64,000 nucleotides of DNA from Bacteroidales bacterium UBA5326 (lineage in GTDB: Bacteria; Bacteroidota; Bacteroidia; Bacteroidales; UBA932). The stretch spans positions 1 to 64,000 of the forward strand of contig DHQY01000011.1 of NCBI GenBank assembly GCA_002408205.1, read 5' to 3'. A model generated the notes under the pieces. It searched no databases. It had not been told where the DNA came from and worked only from the letters and a program-made list of their open reading frames with translations. This document shows, one piece after another, positions 25,104 to 34,594 of this stretch. The stretch's first letter is position 1; each line of letters begins with the position of its first letter. A program made the position numbers and the translations under genes.

Positions 25104-27823
25104 TGAAAGCGACCCGAGCCTTGCCGGTCCTTGCCGGCGTTCTAGCCATACTGTCAGGCACTTCGTGCCATTCCCGACCACCCATTTATTCAACCGATGC
25201 CTATTCATTATTTCCCGACAGGGTAGTGGAAGGCGATTTTACGGCAAGGGCTGTATCGGCCACTGAAATAGAATCTGATTATAGGAGTAAAAGTCTGTAT
25301 TTCAAATCTCCCCGCATACAATTCAAATTCTGTATAAATGCCCGGGACAACGAAAGTGCTTCGGGGGTGGACCACCAATATCTTTGTCTCGCACCGGATG
25401 GTGCTTCACTTGAAATTCCGCTTATCCGTTTTGGAGAACAGCTGAAAACAGACCCCGGACTCTCTGACCAGGGGCGCTATATGCCTCGGAATGTAAAGGT
25501 AAAATTCCGGGTGGATATGAGTGACATGCACAAAGCCTTTGAGGAAGAAGGTTTTTATGCTACACCTGCCCGCTCCAGAATATATAAGGAAGATTTTAAG
25601 GGTGTTTTCATTGCAGGGAGCTGTGATCCTTTGAGCTGGGATTTCGATAATCTGGACCAACGTGAAGATCTGAAACTTAATGTTTCGGCCGAAAATCCAT
25701 ATATATATGAAATTGAAATGGTCCTCAATGCCGTGGACGAACGTTCCAATTCTGTCAATAAGTGGACGCTGGCTTCCGATTTATCTGCCTTTCCGCAGCT
25801 GCAGAGTGAAATATTGCTGGAAAATGCCCTGTATAATATGTCTCTTGAGGAGATGGTAAAGGCAATTGAACCCGACTCTACTCTCAGAACGGGTAAAGAA
25901 TGGGCTGGCGTCTGGACCAGGGATGTAAGTTACAGTATTATTCTGGCCATGGCTCATTTACAGCCCCGGGTTTCAGAGATAAGCCTTATGCGAAAGGTCG
26001 ATACGTTGGGCCGGATCATTCAGGATACGGGAACCGGAGGTGCCTGGCCCGTTTCTACGGATCGCATGATATGGGCGGTGGCCGCATACGAAATATATAA
26101 GGTCACGGGAGACAGTCTGTGGCTCGAAACCATATATCCCATTATTCGCCGCTCCGTGGAAGCCGATCTTCAAACGGCGTTCAACCCCAAGACAGGCCTT
26201 GTAAAAGGCGAATCCTCTTTTCTGGATTGGAGGGAGCAGGAATATCCACGCTGGATGCAACCCGCGGATATTTTTCAAAGTGAGAACCTTGGAACCAGTG
26301 CCGTGCATTACGGAGCCATATCGGTCCTGGCGAGGATCTGTTCCTTATTGGATAAACCCGGCGAAGCCCTCAGGTACGAAAAGATTGCCCGGCAGATAGC
26401 CGAGGGCATAAACAATTATTTATGGATGGAAGACAGGGGCTATTACGGGCAATACCTGTACGGACGGAATGGCATGATCCTTTCTTCAAGAAGCGAAACC
26501 CTGGGCGAAGCCCTTTGTATCCTGTTTGGCATTGCGCCGAAAGACCGGGCGGCACGCATTACGGCTTCGGTCCCTAACCAGGTGTACGGGACTGCTTGTT
26601 TTTTTCCGCAGATCCCGGACATTCCTCCCTATCACAACGACGCCATATGGCCTTTTGTTCAGGCATATTGGATGTGGGCTTCGGCCGAAACGGGGAACGA
26701 GAAAGGAGTACTGCACAGTGTCGGCTCAATTTACAGAGCGGCCGCTCTTTTTCTTACCAATTACGAAAATATGGTAATGTCTGGCGGAGACTGGTTTGGC
26801 ACTCAGATCAATTCATCCAATATGCTATGGAGCCTATCGGGGAACCTGAGTATTATCTATCATTTGTTGTTTGGGATTCGTTTTGAGGAAAACGGCCTGA
26901 GGTTCAAACCTTTTGTTCCGCAACCAATGGACGGAAAACGGACCCTGGGGGGATTCAGGTACCGAAATGCGGTACTTGACATAGAAATGGAAGGTTTTGG
27001 CAATAAAATACGTTTCGTTTCATTGGACGGTAAGAAACTGGACGATCCCTTTATACCGGCCGGTCTCACCGGAAGGCACACACTCAGGCTGGTGCTCCAA
27101 TCCAAAAGCCCGCGTTCGTCACAGATCATGCTGGTCGGAAATGCTTACAGCCCGTCTGCACCGGTTGTATCTTTACAGGAGGGGGAAAAGCTTGTCTGGG
27201 CTCCGCAGGAAAATATATCTTCTTATTGTTTGTGGGTTAATGGTCAGAGAGTTGATACACTTTCGCCCGCTAACCGTTTTGATAATATAATGGAATTCCC
27301 GGTGGCAGGTTATGAGGGGGATATTCAGGTAACAGCTGTTAATGCAGATGGTCTGGAATCGTTTGCATCGGAGCCAGTGGAGCGGTATGGGTGGAGCCGG
27401 ATATTTGAGGCAGAAAAATATGCGCTTTCTTCCGCTCAACCTTACAGAGGATTCTCCGGGAGCGGTTTTGTAGAGATAAATACGACGGAAAACGTGCGTA
27501 TTGCTATCCCGGTGGTTATAGAACAATCCGGGCAGTACCTTATTGACTGGCGTTACGCCAACGGGAACGGCCCCGTAAATACATCAAACAAATGTGCGGT
27601 ACGTACTTTACTGGTGGACGGGAAGCAGGCAGGAACACACGTTTTTCCCCAACGGGGCACCGGGCTGTGGAATGAATGGGGCTGGACAAATACAGTACAG
27701 ACATATCTTACCGCCGGGGAACACTGCCTTACGCTTGAGTTCCTCCCGCACAACTACAATATGAATATATTGGTGAACCAGGCTATGGCAGATGCGTTGA
27801 GGCTACGACGGATAATGAAGTAG
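25103..27823 (+). CDS. Six-hairpin glycoside-hydrolase-like lipoprotein with CBM6/35-like domain
   Basis: 906 aa with lipobox SGTSC (C22). An N-terminal beta region (about 25-240) includes FRVDMSDMHKAFEEEG and GVFIAGSCDPLSWDFDN, which looks like a starch-binding fold. The centre (about 245-620) is an (alpha/alpha)6 barrel of the debranching/MGH1 type: LRTGKEWAGVWTRDVSYSII, GGAWPVSTDRMIWAVAAYEI, SSFLDWREQEYPRW, SRSETLGEALCILFG, PYHNDAIWPFVQAYWMW. Candidate acids lie in WTRD and WREQEY. The C-terminal ~140 residues (IFEAEKYALSS, GSGFVEINTTEN, VNQAMADALRL) resemble a CBM6/CBM35 module. I cannot place it in a numbered GH family. It ends PUL 1 just before a strong terminator and probably completes dextran breakdown, perhaps removing side branches. 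Confidence 0.8.
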   Translation: MKATRALPVLAGVLAILSGTSCHSRPPIYSTDAYSLFPDRVVEGDFTARAVSATEIESDYRSKSLYFKSPRIQFKFCINARDNESASGVDHQYLCLAPDGASLEIPLIRFGEQLKTDPGLSDQGRYMPRNVKVKFRVDMSDMHKAFEEEGFYATPARSRIYKEDFKGVFIAGSCDPLSWDFDNLDQREDLKLNVSAENPYIYEIEMVLNAVDERSNSVNKWTLASDLSAFPQLQSEILLENALYNMSLEEMVKAIEPDSTLRTGKEWAGVWTRDVSYSIILAMAHLQPRVSEISLMRKVDTLGRIIQDTGTGGAWPVSTDRMIWAVAAYEIYKVTGDSLWLETIYPIIRRSVEADLQTAFNPKTGLVKGESSFLDWREQEYPRWMQPADIFQSENLGTSAVHYGAISVLARICSLLDKPGEALRYEKIARQIAEGINNYLWMEDRGYYGQYLYGRNGMILSSRSETLGEALCILFGIAPKDRAARITASVPNQVYGTACFFPQIPDIPPYHNDAIWPFVQAYWMWASAETGNEKGVLHSVGSIYRAAALFLTNYENMVMSGGDWFGTQINSSNMLWSLSGNLSIIYHLLFGIRFEENGLRFKPFVPQPMDGKRTLGGFRYRNAVLDIEMEGFGNKIRFVSLDGKKLDDPFIPAGLTGRHTLRLVLQSKSPRSSQIMLVGNAYSPSAPVVSLQEGEKLVWAPQENISSYCLWVNGQRVDTLSPANRFDNIMEFPVAGYEGDIQVTAVNADGLESFASEPVERYGWSRIFEAEKYALSSAQPYRGFSGSGFVEINTTENVRIAIPVVIEQSGQYLIDWRYANGNGPVNTSNKCAVRTLLVDGKQAGTHVFPQRGTGLWNEWGWTNTVQTYLTAGEHCLTLEFLPHNYNMNILVNQAMADALRLRRIMK

Positions 27824-27850
27824 CTGCAGAAATAATAGTTAATAATAAGG

Positions 27851-27890
27851 AAAGGCTTTTTTGTTGTTTTTTCAACGAAAAAGCCTTTTT
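27851..27890 (+). terminator. Rho-independent terminator after PUL 1
   Basis: AAAGGCTTTTTTGTTG (27851-27866) pairs with CAACGAAAAAGCCTTT (27873-27888): 16 bp including one G-T pair, loop TTTTTT, followed by TT and an AT-rich tail. The symmetry would let it work on both strands. It separates PUL 1 from PUL 2. Confidence 0.85.
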
Positions 27891-27947
27891 AATTGTTATA
27901 AGTCTATTGTTTATATTGAATTAGGTGAAATAATACTGGAAAAAATA

Positions 27948-27955
27948 TAGTTTTG
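27948..27955 (+). promoter_or_regulatory. -7 promoter box, ECF sigma gene
   Basis: TAGTTTTG matches TAnnTTTG and ends 24 nt before the ATG at 27980. It would let the housekeeping sigma factor supply a basal level of the ECF sigma. Confidence 0.5.
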
Positions 27956-27979
27956 TATGATAATCAGTGTCACTAAGGT

Positions 27980-28567
27980 ATGGTCTTCGATCCTAAAGAT
28001 AAAGAACAAATACTGAAGGAGAGTTTCCTGAACTATTCTCCCCGGTTGATCAATTACGCGATTCGTTTTGTTGCCAACCGCGAAATTGCCCAGGACATTG
28101 TACAGGATTGTTTTATACATCTTTGGGAACGAATGGAGAAATTCGATTTCCTGGCGGTAAAGCCTCTGCTCTTTACTATGGTCCGGAATGCCTGCCTGAA
28201 TCATCTGAAGCATGAAAATGTGCTCACGCTGCAGCATTTAAAATACATATATGATGATGTGGGAGAGGAGCGGATTTATCATTACGATTTTAACATGGAG
28301 CCTAACACGCCCATCCTTTACGAAGAACTTGAAAAACAGGTTCAGATTGTTATTGATAAGCTGCCAAAACGTTGCAGGCAGGTTTTTCTGTTAAGTCGTT
28401 TTGAGGGTTTAAAAAATAAAGATATCGCATCCCGGTTGGACATTTCGCTGACGGCGGTCGAAAAACATATCCGAAGGGCCCTTGTCGCATTTAACGCTCA
28501 CTTTGAAAAAAGGTATCCGTTTGGCTGTTGCATTATTGTTCTGAGCTGGTTGCTTTCTGCTTATTAA
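27980..28567 (+). CDS. ECF RNA polymerase sigma factor (PUL 2)
   Basis: 195 aa. Region 2 is seen as SPRLINYAIRFVANREIAQDIVQDCFIHLWE with FTMVRNACLNHLKH, and region 4 as KLPKRCRQVFLLSRFEGLKNKDIASRLDIS then TAVEKHIRRALVAF. The protein ends in a hydrophobic tail (FGCCIIVLSWLLSAY), which recurs in Bacteroidota sigma factors next to FecR genes. It is followed 89 bp later by a FecR-type anti-sigma gene and then an STN-containing SusC. Known systems of this kind signal from the outer-membrane transporter through FecR to free the sigma factor, which then activates the locus. Confidence 0.95.
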   Translation: MVFDPKDKEQILKESFLNYSPRLINYAIRFVANREIAQDIVQDCFIHLWERMEKFDFLAVKPLLFTMVRNACLNHLKHENVLTLQHLKYIYDDVGEERIYHYDFNMEPNTPILYEELEKQVQIVIDKLPKRCRQVFLLSRFEGLKNKDIASRLDISLTAVEKHIRRALVAFNAHFEKRYPFGCCIIVLSWLLSAY

Positions 28568-28656
28568 GAAAAATCGAATAAAATATTTTTTTATCTAATG
28601 AAGGTTAGGTAAAACAACTAATTATTGTTCTTATAAACGATAAACATAATTGTGTT

Positions 28657-29664
28657 ATGAAATCAGTCAACAAAGATATTCATCAATTGGCGGTAAATTA
28701 TTTTGAAGGGTCTATCTCAAAAGATGATGAACGGGTTCTTTTTGATTTTGTAAATGAAAATCAACATAATATAAATTTATTTAAAAACTGGGAACGGGAA
28801 TGGACAGCCAGCCACCAGCCTCAAGAAAACATGCTGTTGTTATGGGAAAGACTTAAATGTCGGATTTCTATTCAACAAAATTCCGTAACTTATTTTTCAT
28901 CATCAGTTAGTAAAGTTTATAGGAAAAAAATATGGCATTGTGTTTCGGCGGTGGCGGCTGTTTTTCTGATTATTTTCTTTTCTGTAAGCATCTATAGAAC
29001 GTATTTGGAGAAAAATCAGGGAGCCCCGTTTGTTTTTGAAACACATTGTGCCGAAAGAAGCAAAGTGACGTTGCCGGACGGCACCGTGGTCTGGCTGAAT
29101 GCTGCCACAACACTTAGTTGTCCTAATGATTACAATAAAAAATCCAGAAGGGTCAATCTGTCGGGAGAAGCTTATTTTGAAGTAAAAAAGAATGAAGACA
29201 TTCCGTTTGTCGTATATGCGAAAGATTATCCACTTCTGGTTAAAGGCACAAAATTTAACGTTACTGCCTATCCAGAAGAGCAGGTGCTGACTGCCGCTTT
29301 ACTTGAAGGCCTGCTGCAGTTTGGTGATGATGAGTCCGGATTGATGATGCATCCCGATGACATAGTCACGTATAATTTGTCCCTGAACGCAAAATCTATT
29401 TATTCTACCGATGCCAAACAGTTTATTTCCTGGACAGAAGGGAGGATAGAGTATGATTCCATTACATTCGATGAGTTATTCAGGAGATTGTCCCGTCAAT
29501 ATGACGTCGACATTGTCTTCACCTCTGAACGAAAGACAGATAAAGTCCTGAACATTTCTCTGAATAACGGAGAATCGATCACCGATGTTCTGGATGCCTT
29601 ATCATTAATTATTCCTATGACTATTGAACGAAACGGAAGGACCTTAACCATAACACTAAAATAA
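28657..29664 (+). CDS. FecR-type anti-sigma factor / signal transducer
   Basis: 335 aa inner-membrane protein. The N-terminal cytoplasmic part (about 1-88) should hold the sigma factor. One membrane helix lies near 92-112 (CVSAVAAVFLIIFFSVSIY). The periplasmic FecR domain has the core HCAERSKVTLPDGTVVWLNAAT and RRVNLSGEAYFEV, with PLLVKGTKFNVTAY and LLEGLLQF. The C-terminal domain (SITFDELFRRLSRQYDVDIVF to the end) is the STN-like/DUF4974 part, which contacts the transporter. It follows the ECF sigma gene and ends 7 nt before the STN-type SusC, giving a complete trans-envelope signalling set. Confidence 0.95.
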   Translation: MKSVNKDIHQLAVNYFEGSISKDDERVLFDFVNENQHNINLFKNWEREWTASHQPQENMLLLWERLKCRISIQQNSVTYFSSSVSKVYRKKIWHCVSAVAAVFLIIFFSVSIYRTYLEKNQGAPFVFETHCAERSKVTLPDGTVVWLNAATTLSCPNDYNKKSRRVNLSGEAYFEVKKNEDIPFVVYAKDYPLLVKGTKFNVTAYPEEQVLTAALLEGLLQFGDDESGLMMHPDDIVTYNLSLNAKSIYSTDAKQFISWTEGRIEYDSITFDELFRRLSRQYDVDIVFTSERKTDKVLNISLNNGESITDVLDALSLIIPMTIERNGRTLTITLK

Positions 29665-29671
29665 TACATCT

Positions 29672-32600
29672 ATGAAACGAAACCTAATGCGCAAAAGACT
29701 TCTGATCTCCACAATATGTATATTGTCGGGATTTTTGTCTTATGGACAAACGGTCACAAAAGTGTTTAGCAACACTCCTTTGAAGACCGTTCTTAAAGAG
29801 GTTGAAAAACAGTCGGGGATGTCAATCATGTACGAAACGGTTGACGTGAATGCAAGCCCTGCAGTTACAGCTTCTTTTAATGATGCATCTGTTGCCACAG
29901 TTCTTGAATCCGTTCTTGACAGTTCACTGGACTATTCCATTGAGGGGAAAATTATTGTGATCTATAAGAAATCGGGGAATGTGTCCGCCGAGAAACAGCA
30001 AACCCTGCCGCGACAGAACACTCAACGTATGATCCGTGGACTGGTTACCGACGAAACGGACAGTCCTGTTGTGGGAGCCACCGTAATAGTAAAAGGCACG
30101 GCAATCAATGCCACAACAGATATTAACGGGGAATATACCATTGTTGCCGAGCCGGGCAATATTATTGTTTTCAGTTTCTTAGGTTATCAATCCGTTGAAG
30201 TGGAGGTGAGTGACCGGGTAGTGCTTGATGTAAAGATGGCTCCTGCAGCCACACCGCTCGATGAGGTTATGGTAGTTGCCTATGGCGTTGCAAAAAAATC
30301 TTCCTTCTCGGGATCGGCAGCCGTGGTTCATTCGCAGGAAATAACCGCCAATCCTTCCGCATCGTTTGAAAAATCGTTGCAGGGGAAAGTGGCCGGACTG
30401 CAAGTGGCAGCCGCTTCGGGACAACCCGGGGCCTCTACCACATACAGGATCAGGGGAACCGGTTCATTAAACGGGTCTAACGAACCTTTGTATGTAATAG
30501 ACGGTGTAGCTACTACTTCTGCCGATTATTCGAAGGTAGCAGACCGTGCCTATTCTACCTCGAGTATTCTCTCTTCTCTTAATCCACAGGATATTGAATC
30601 GGTTACGGTACTAAAAGATGCGGCTGCCGCTTCGCTATACGGTTCACGTGCTGCAAACGGCGTAGTGATCATTACAACAAAGAGCGGAAAATCCGGAGAA
30701 GGCAAATTGTCTTTTAACGCTCAACTGGGTGTGGCCAGTGTCCCCAAGACATTTGATCTCATGAATTCTGCCGAATATTATCAGGTAGTGTTCTCCGATT
30801 ATTATAATACGAGAATGGCTGCCGGCCATAGTGCCGCCGATGCCGCTCTATGGGCCAATGCACAGACTCAGGGGCTTATCACCTTTAACCCCTTTAGCAT
30901 GGCACAGCCTTTTGGAGCTGACGGTAAACTGGTTTCGGGAGCTCACACGATTGTAGATACCGACTGGCAGGACGAAGTGTTTAATCCGGCGCTTACCCAG
31001 GATTACAACCTGAGTTTCTCCGGGGGAACCGATGCCGTTTCCTATTATGTATCGGGAGGTTATTATAATCAGGATGGAACAACTCCTGCCGCAAACTTCA
31101 AAAGGTATTCGGGAAAGGCGAATATTGACGCCCGAATCAAAAAATGGCTGAAAGCCGGGTTAAATACAACATTCTCCTATTCGGAACAGAATACAGAAGT
31201 TGCCAGCGGTGCCGGAGCCTCTCCTTTATACAATGCCTTAAAATTTCCCAGTGGCGTTCCGGTATATCTGACCGATGCCCAGGGAAATTATATTTTAGAT
31301 GAGGAAGGCAATAAACAATTCAACTGGCTCAATCCGGTATCAAAAGATTTTAATCCGGTGGCCATCCCGCATATGGATATCTGGCTGACAAAAACGTATC
31401 GTTTCCTTGCCTCGTTTTATGCTCAGGTAGAATTCACCAAAGGATTGACCTTTAAATCTACTTTCTCTCCGGATTATGTGTCGTTGTATGAGATTATATT
31501 CTGGAACAAGGAACACGGGAACGGTCCGGCATACGGGGGACGCTCGGAAAGACACCAGACTCACGATCTTATGTTTACTTCCACTAATACGCTGAATTAT
31601 GACACGACGTTGGCAGACAATCACCATTTATCGGCCATGCTGGGCTATGAAGTATGGAAAAGCAAACGGGAATACGCCCTGGCACAGGGTACCGGCTTTG
31701 CGTTTGATTTTATGACCGAGCTGGATGCTGCCGCCTCGGCCCTGTCGCCCTCGTCGTACACAACCCAGGAAAGCCTGATTTCATATATAGCCCGCGCGGA
31801 ATATGACTATGCAGGCAAATATTTCGTGTCCGGCTCTTTCCGTCGTGACGGATCGTCGGTATTCGGATCTGATAACAAATGGGGTAATTTCTGGAGCGCA
31901 GGTGCTTCCTGGCGTCTCGATCAGGAAAACTTCATTAAGAATGTTCATTGGATCAATACCTTAAAAGTAAGAGCCAGTTACGGTACGTCTGGTAATAACC
32001 GCGGATTGGAAAGGTATCAATCTTTAGGTTTATGGTCTGCAAGTGCCGATTACAATTATGCCAATGCTTCCGGATTTGCACATACCCAACTGTCAAATCC
32101 CGGATTGGGTTGGGAAAAACAGGCTATGCTCAATTTGGGCGTTGATTTCGCTTTCCTGAGCAATCGCCTGTACGGATCGTTGGAATATTTCCATAAGACA
32201 TCCAAAGATTTGTTGTATGAGTATCCCCTGCCCACATCTACCGGTTTTGAATCCATAATGATGAATATGGCCAAAGTACAGAATGCCGGTCTTGAATTTG
32301 AGCTGAGTGCCAATATTATCAGGGGAAAGGAATGGAACTGGAATCTGCAGTTCAATATTTCCGGATCACGTGATAAAATTTTGGATCTTGCAGGAGATGA
32401 TGACCTGCCAATGGATCTGCAGAAAAAAATATGGAAGATCGGATACAGTCAATATGAATTTTATATGCCTACCTGGGCCGGTGTAGACCCGGCGACGGGA
32501 GCTCCTTTATGGGTAAAAGATAATGGCACCACAAGCGATTATTCCTCTGCTACCAATGAATTCCAGGGCAGGGCAACTCCCGATTTCTACGGAGGACTGA

Positions 32601-33082
32601 CCAATACAGTCTCCTGGAAAGGTTTTGATCTGTCGGTATTTCTTTTTTACAGCGTGGGCGGACTGGTTTACGACGGATTGTATGCTACGGTGCTTCATGA
32701 AGGGAACAGTCCCGGTTCCCAACTGCATAAAGACGCTCTGAACGCGTGGACCCCGACGAACACCAATACCAATATCCCAAAATACTCCAACTCGAATTCC
32801 AATTTATCCAACTCTGCTTCTTCCCGCTTCCTGTACGATGCTACGTACATTAAGCTGAAGAATGTAAGCCTCTCCTATACGTTGCCTTCTTCTGCGGTTA
32901 ACAAACTTGGATTCCTGGCAGGAGCCAGAGTTTTTGTAAATGCAGACAACCTGTATACCTGGTTTAAAGACGACTGGAAGGGATATGACGATCTGGATAT
33001 TTACGGAATAGGCGGATTCAGTGAAGATCCCACTCTGCCGATTTCCAGAACTGTTACTATTGGATTGAATGTTACATTTTAA
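29672..33082 (+). CDS. SusC-family transporter with STN signalling domain (PUL 2)
   Basis: 1136 aa, about 140 residues longer than the PUL 1 SusC because of an N-terminal STN domain (about 27-98; VFSNTPLKTVLKEVEKQSGM, VLESVLDSSLDYSIEGKIIVI) after the signal peptide ending SYGQ. Then come the carboxypeptidase-regulatory-like domain (about 113-190; GLVTDETDSPVVGATVIVKG), the plug (VVAYGVAKKSSFSGSAAVV, LQGKVAGLQVA, YVIDGVATTSA, LYGSRAANGVVIITTK) and the barrel ending VTIGLNVTF. The STN domain fits direct contact with the FecR protein encoded just upstream. Substrate is unknown. Confidence 0.97.
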   Translation: MKRNLMRKRLLISTICILSGFLSYGQTVTKVFSNTPLKTVLKEVEKQSGMSIMYETVDVNASPAVTASFNDASVATVLESVLDSSLDYSIEGKIIVIYKKSGNVSAEKQQTLPRQNTQRMIRGLVTDETDSPVVGATVIVKGTAINATTDINGEYTIVAEPGNIIVFSFLGYQSVEVEVSDRVVLDVKMAPAATPLDEVMVVAYGVAKKSSFSGSAAVVHSQEITANPSASFEKSLQGKVAGLQVAAASGQPGASTTYRIRGTGSLNGSNEPLYVIDGVATTSADYSKVADRAYSTSSILSSLNPQDIESVTVLKDAAAASLYGSRAANGVVIITTKSGKSGEGKLSFNAQLGVASVPKTFDLMNSAEYYQVVFSDYYNTRMAAGHSAADAALWANAQTQGLITFNPFSMAQPFGADGKLVSGAHTIVDTDWQDEVFNPALTQDYNLSFSGGTDAVSYYVSGGYYNQDGTTPAANFKRYSGKANIDARIKKWLKAGLNTTFSYSEQNTEVASGAGASPLYNALKFPSGVPVYLTDAQGNYILDEEGNKQFNWLNPVSKDFNPVAIPHMDIWLTKTYRFLASFYAQVEFTKGLTFKSTFSPDYVSLYEIIFWNKEHGNGPAYGGRSERHQTHDLMFTSTNTLNYDTTLADNHHLSAMLGYEVWKSKREYALAQGTGFAFDFMTELDAAASALSPSSYTTQESLISYIARAEYDYAGKYFVSGSFRRDGSSVFGSDNKWGNFWSAGASWRLDQENFIKNVHWINTLKVRASYGTSGNNRGLERYQSLGLWSASADYNYANASGFAHTQLSNPGLGWEKQAMLNLGVDFAFLSNRLYGSLEYFHKTSKDLLYEYPLPTSTGFESIMMNMAKVQNAGLEFELSANIIRGKEWNWNLQFNISGSRDKILDLAGDDDLPMDLQKKIWKIGYSQYEFYMPTWAGVDPATGAPLWVKDNGTTSDYSSATNEFQGRATPDFYGGLTNTVSWKGFDLSVFLFYSVGGLVYDGLYATVLHEGNSPGSQLHKDALNAWTPTNTNTNIPKYSNSNSNLSNSASSRFLYDATYIKLKNVSLSYTLPSSAVNKLGFLAGARVFVNADNLYTWFKDDWKGYDDLDIYGIGGFSEDPTLPISRTVTIGLNVTF

Positions 33083-33094
33083 TATAACACGATA

Positions 33095-34585
33095 ATGAAA
33101 ACAAGATTATATATACTCCTTGCGGCTTTTGCCGTACTTGGATTGAATTCGTGCGGAGAAGATTTTCTGGATCTTCAGCCTTCAACCTCGGTGTCGGACG
33201 AGCAGGCCTTTTCTTCTGTGGAAGCTGCCCAGACGGTACTCAACGCCGCATATTCTTATGTGGGACATTATCAAAATCATACGTTGAGTTACATTGCGGC
33301 CGATGTTATGGGAGAAGACCTGACCGTTACAAGCGGTGCCTACGGATGGCCTACCTATAACTGGAACCAATATTCTTATATGTATGCCCAGTCGCCGGTG
33401 TCAAGCCCCTGGTGGACGGGTTACTCCAATTATATCTGGCCTATTAACTATAAGGCGATAGATTGTGTCAATTCAATCATTGGCCATGCCGATTTGCTGC
33501 CCGAAACCTCCGAAAGGACGGAATTGCTGGCACAGGCCCATGCCCTCAGGGGGTATTGCTACCACTGGCTGGTCAGATTATTTGCCGGTGCATATAACTA
33601 TAAACCCGACGGACCCGGAGTGATTTTACATACAGAACCCGCAACCGCTACTTCGGAGCATTTGCCCAGAGCAACTGTTGCCCAGGTGTATTCACAAATA
33701 ATTTCCGATCTGACTTTTGCATACGAGAATGTTTCGAATTCTAATACGGATTATATCACAAAGCAGAGTGCCGCCTTATTGCTGGCACGTGCCTGTCTGG
33801 ACATGAATGATTTCAGCAATGCCAGGAAATATGCCGAAGCTGCGGCCGGAAACGTATTCGACGGTTCTAATCTTATGAGCAAAGAACAATGGGCTTCGGG
33901 GTTTAAAGATCATAACAGCGAATGGTTGTGGTACTTTAATTTTATTCCTTCCAATTGCAATATTTATGCTTCCATCCCATCGTTTTATTGGTTTGCCGAG
34001 AGCATGGAAGGAATAGAATATGGCGGTCAGGTTGAAGCCGGTGAAGTTTTTACTCTTGGAAATGAGATCTGGGATGGTTACGGAACCATTCGGGCCACAA
34101 AGGCATTCGTCCAATTATTTGATAAGAATGATGTCAGGAAACGGTTCCCGTTTTATGTAAATGAGGAAGACGGCTTCTTTACCTCAAAGTTCGGACACCG
34201 TACTATGATGGGCGATGCGGAGTTCCCCATGGCCCGTATTGCCGAGGCATATTTGATAAAAGCCGAGTCAGAGGCAAATCTTGGTAATGCCGCTGCAGCA
34301 AAAAATGTTCTGAATGCTTTGCAGATCAAACGTGGAGCGACTCCTACGGAGGGAAGCCTGGATAAAATATATCTTGAAAGGAGAAAAGAATTGTATGGAG
34401 AAGGGCATCGTCTGTTTGACATTAAACGGTTGCGTCAGCCCCTGGTTCGTTCCGCTTATCCCGAGCAATGGGTGGCTCTTGACCTTCCCGCAGACAGCCC
34501 CCGTTTTATGTTCCCCATACCCAACAACGAAATGCTGTATAATACAGCTCTGACGGAAAACGATCAGAACGACTACTGGAAATAG
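33095..34585 (+). CDS. SusD-family glycan-binding lipoprotein (PUL 2)
   Basis: 496 aa lipoprotein with signal peptide MKTRLYILLAAFAVLGLNSC and mature start GEDFLDLQPSTSVSDEQAF, the usual SusD opening. It shows AQTVLNAAYSYVGHY, LLAQAHALRGYCYHWLVRLFAGAYN, RATVAQVYSQIISDLTFAYENV, MARIAEAYLIKAESEANLGN, IYLERRKELYGEGHRLFDIKRL and a C-terminal FPIPNNEMLYNTALTEND. It lies 12 bp after SusC, as in PUL 1. Low similarity to the PUL 1 SusD suggests a different ligand. Confidence 0.97.
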   Translation: MKTRLYILLAAFAVLGLNSCGEDFLDLQPSTSVSDEQAFSSVEAAQTVLNAAYSYVGHYQNHTLSYIAADVMGEDLTVTSGAYGWPTYNWNQYSYMYAQSPVSSPWWTGYSNYIWPINYKAIDCVNSIIGHADLLPETSERTELLAQAHALRGYCYHWLVRLFAGAYNYKPDGPGVILHTEPATATSEHLPRATVAQVYSQIISDLTFAYENVSNSNTDYITKQSAALLLARACLDMNDFSNARKYAEAAAGNVFDGSNLMSKEQWASGFKDHNSEWLWYFNFIPSNCNIYASIPSFYWFAESMEGIEYGGQVEAGEVFTLGNEIWDGYGTIRATKAFVQLFDKNDVRKRFPFYVNEEDGFFTSKFGHRTMMGDAEFPMARIAEAYLIKAESEANLGNAAAAKNVLNALQIKRGATPTEGSLDKIYLERRKELYGEGHRLFDIKRLRQPLVRSAYPEQWVALDLPADSPRFMFPIPNNEMLYNTALTENDQNDYWK

Positions 34586-34594
34586 TTGAACACA

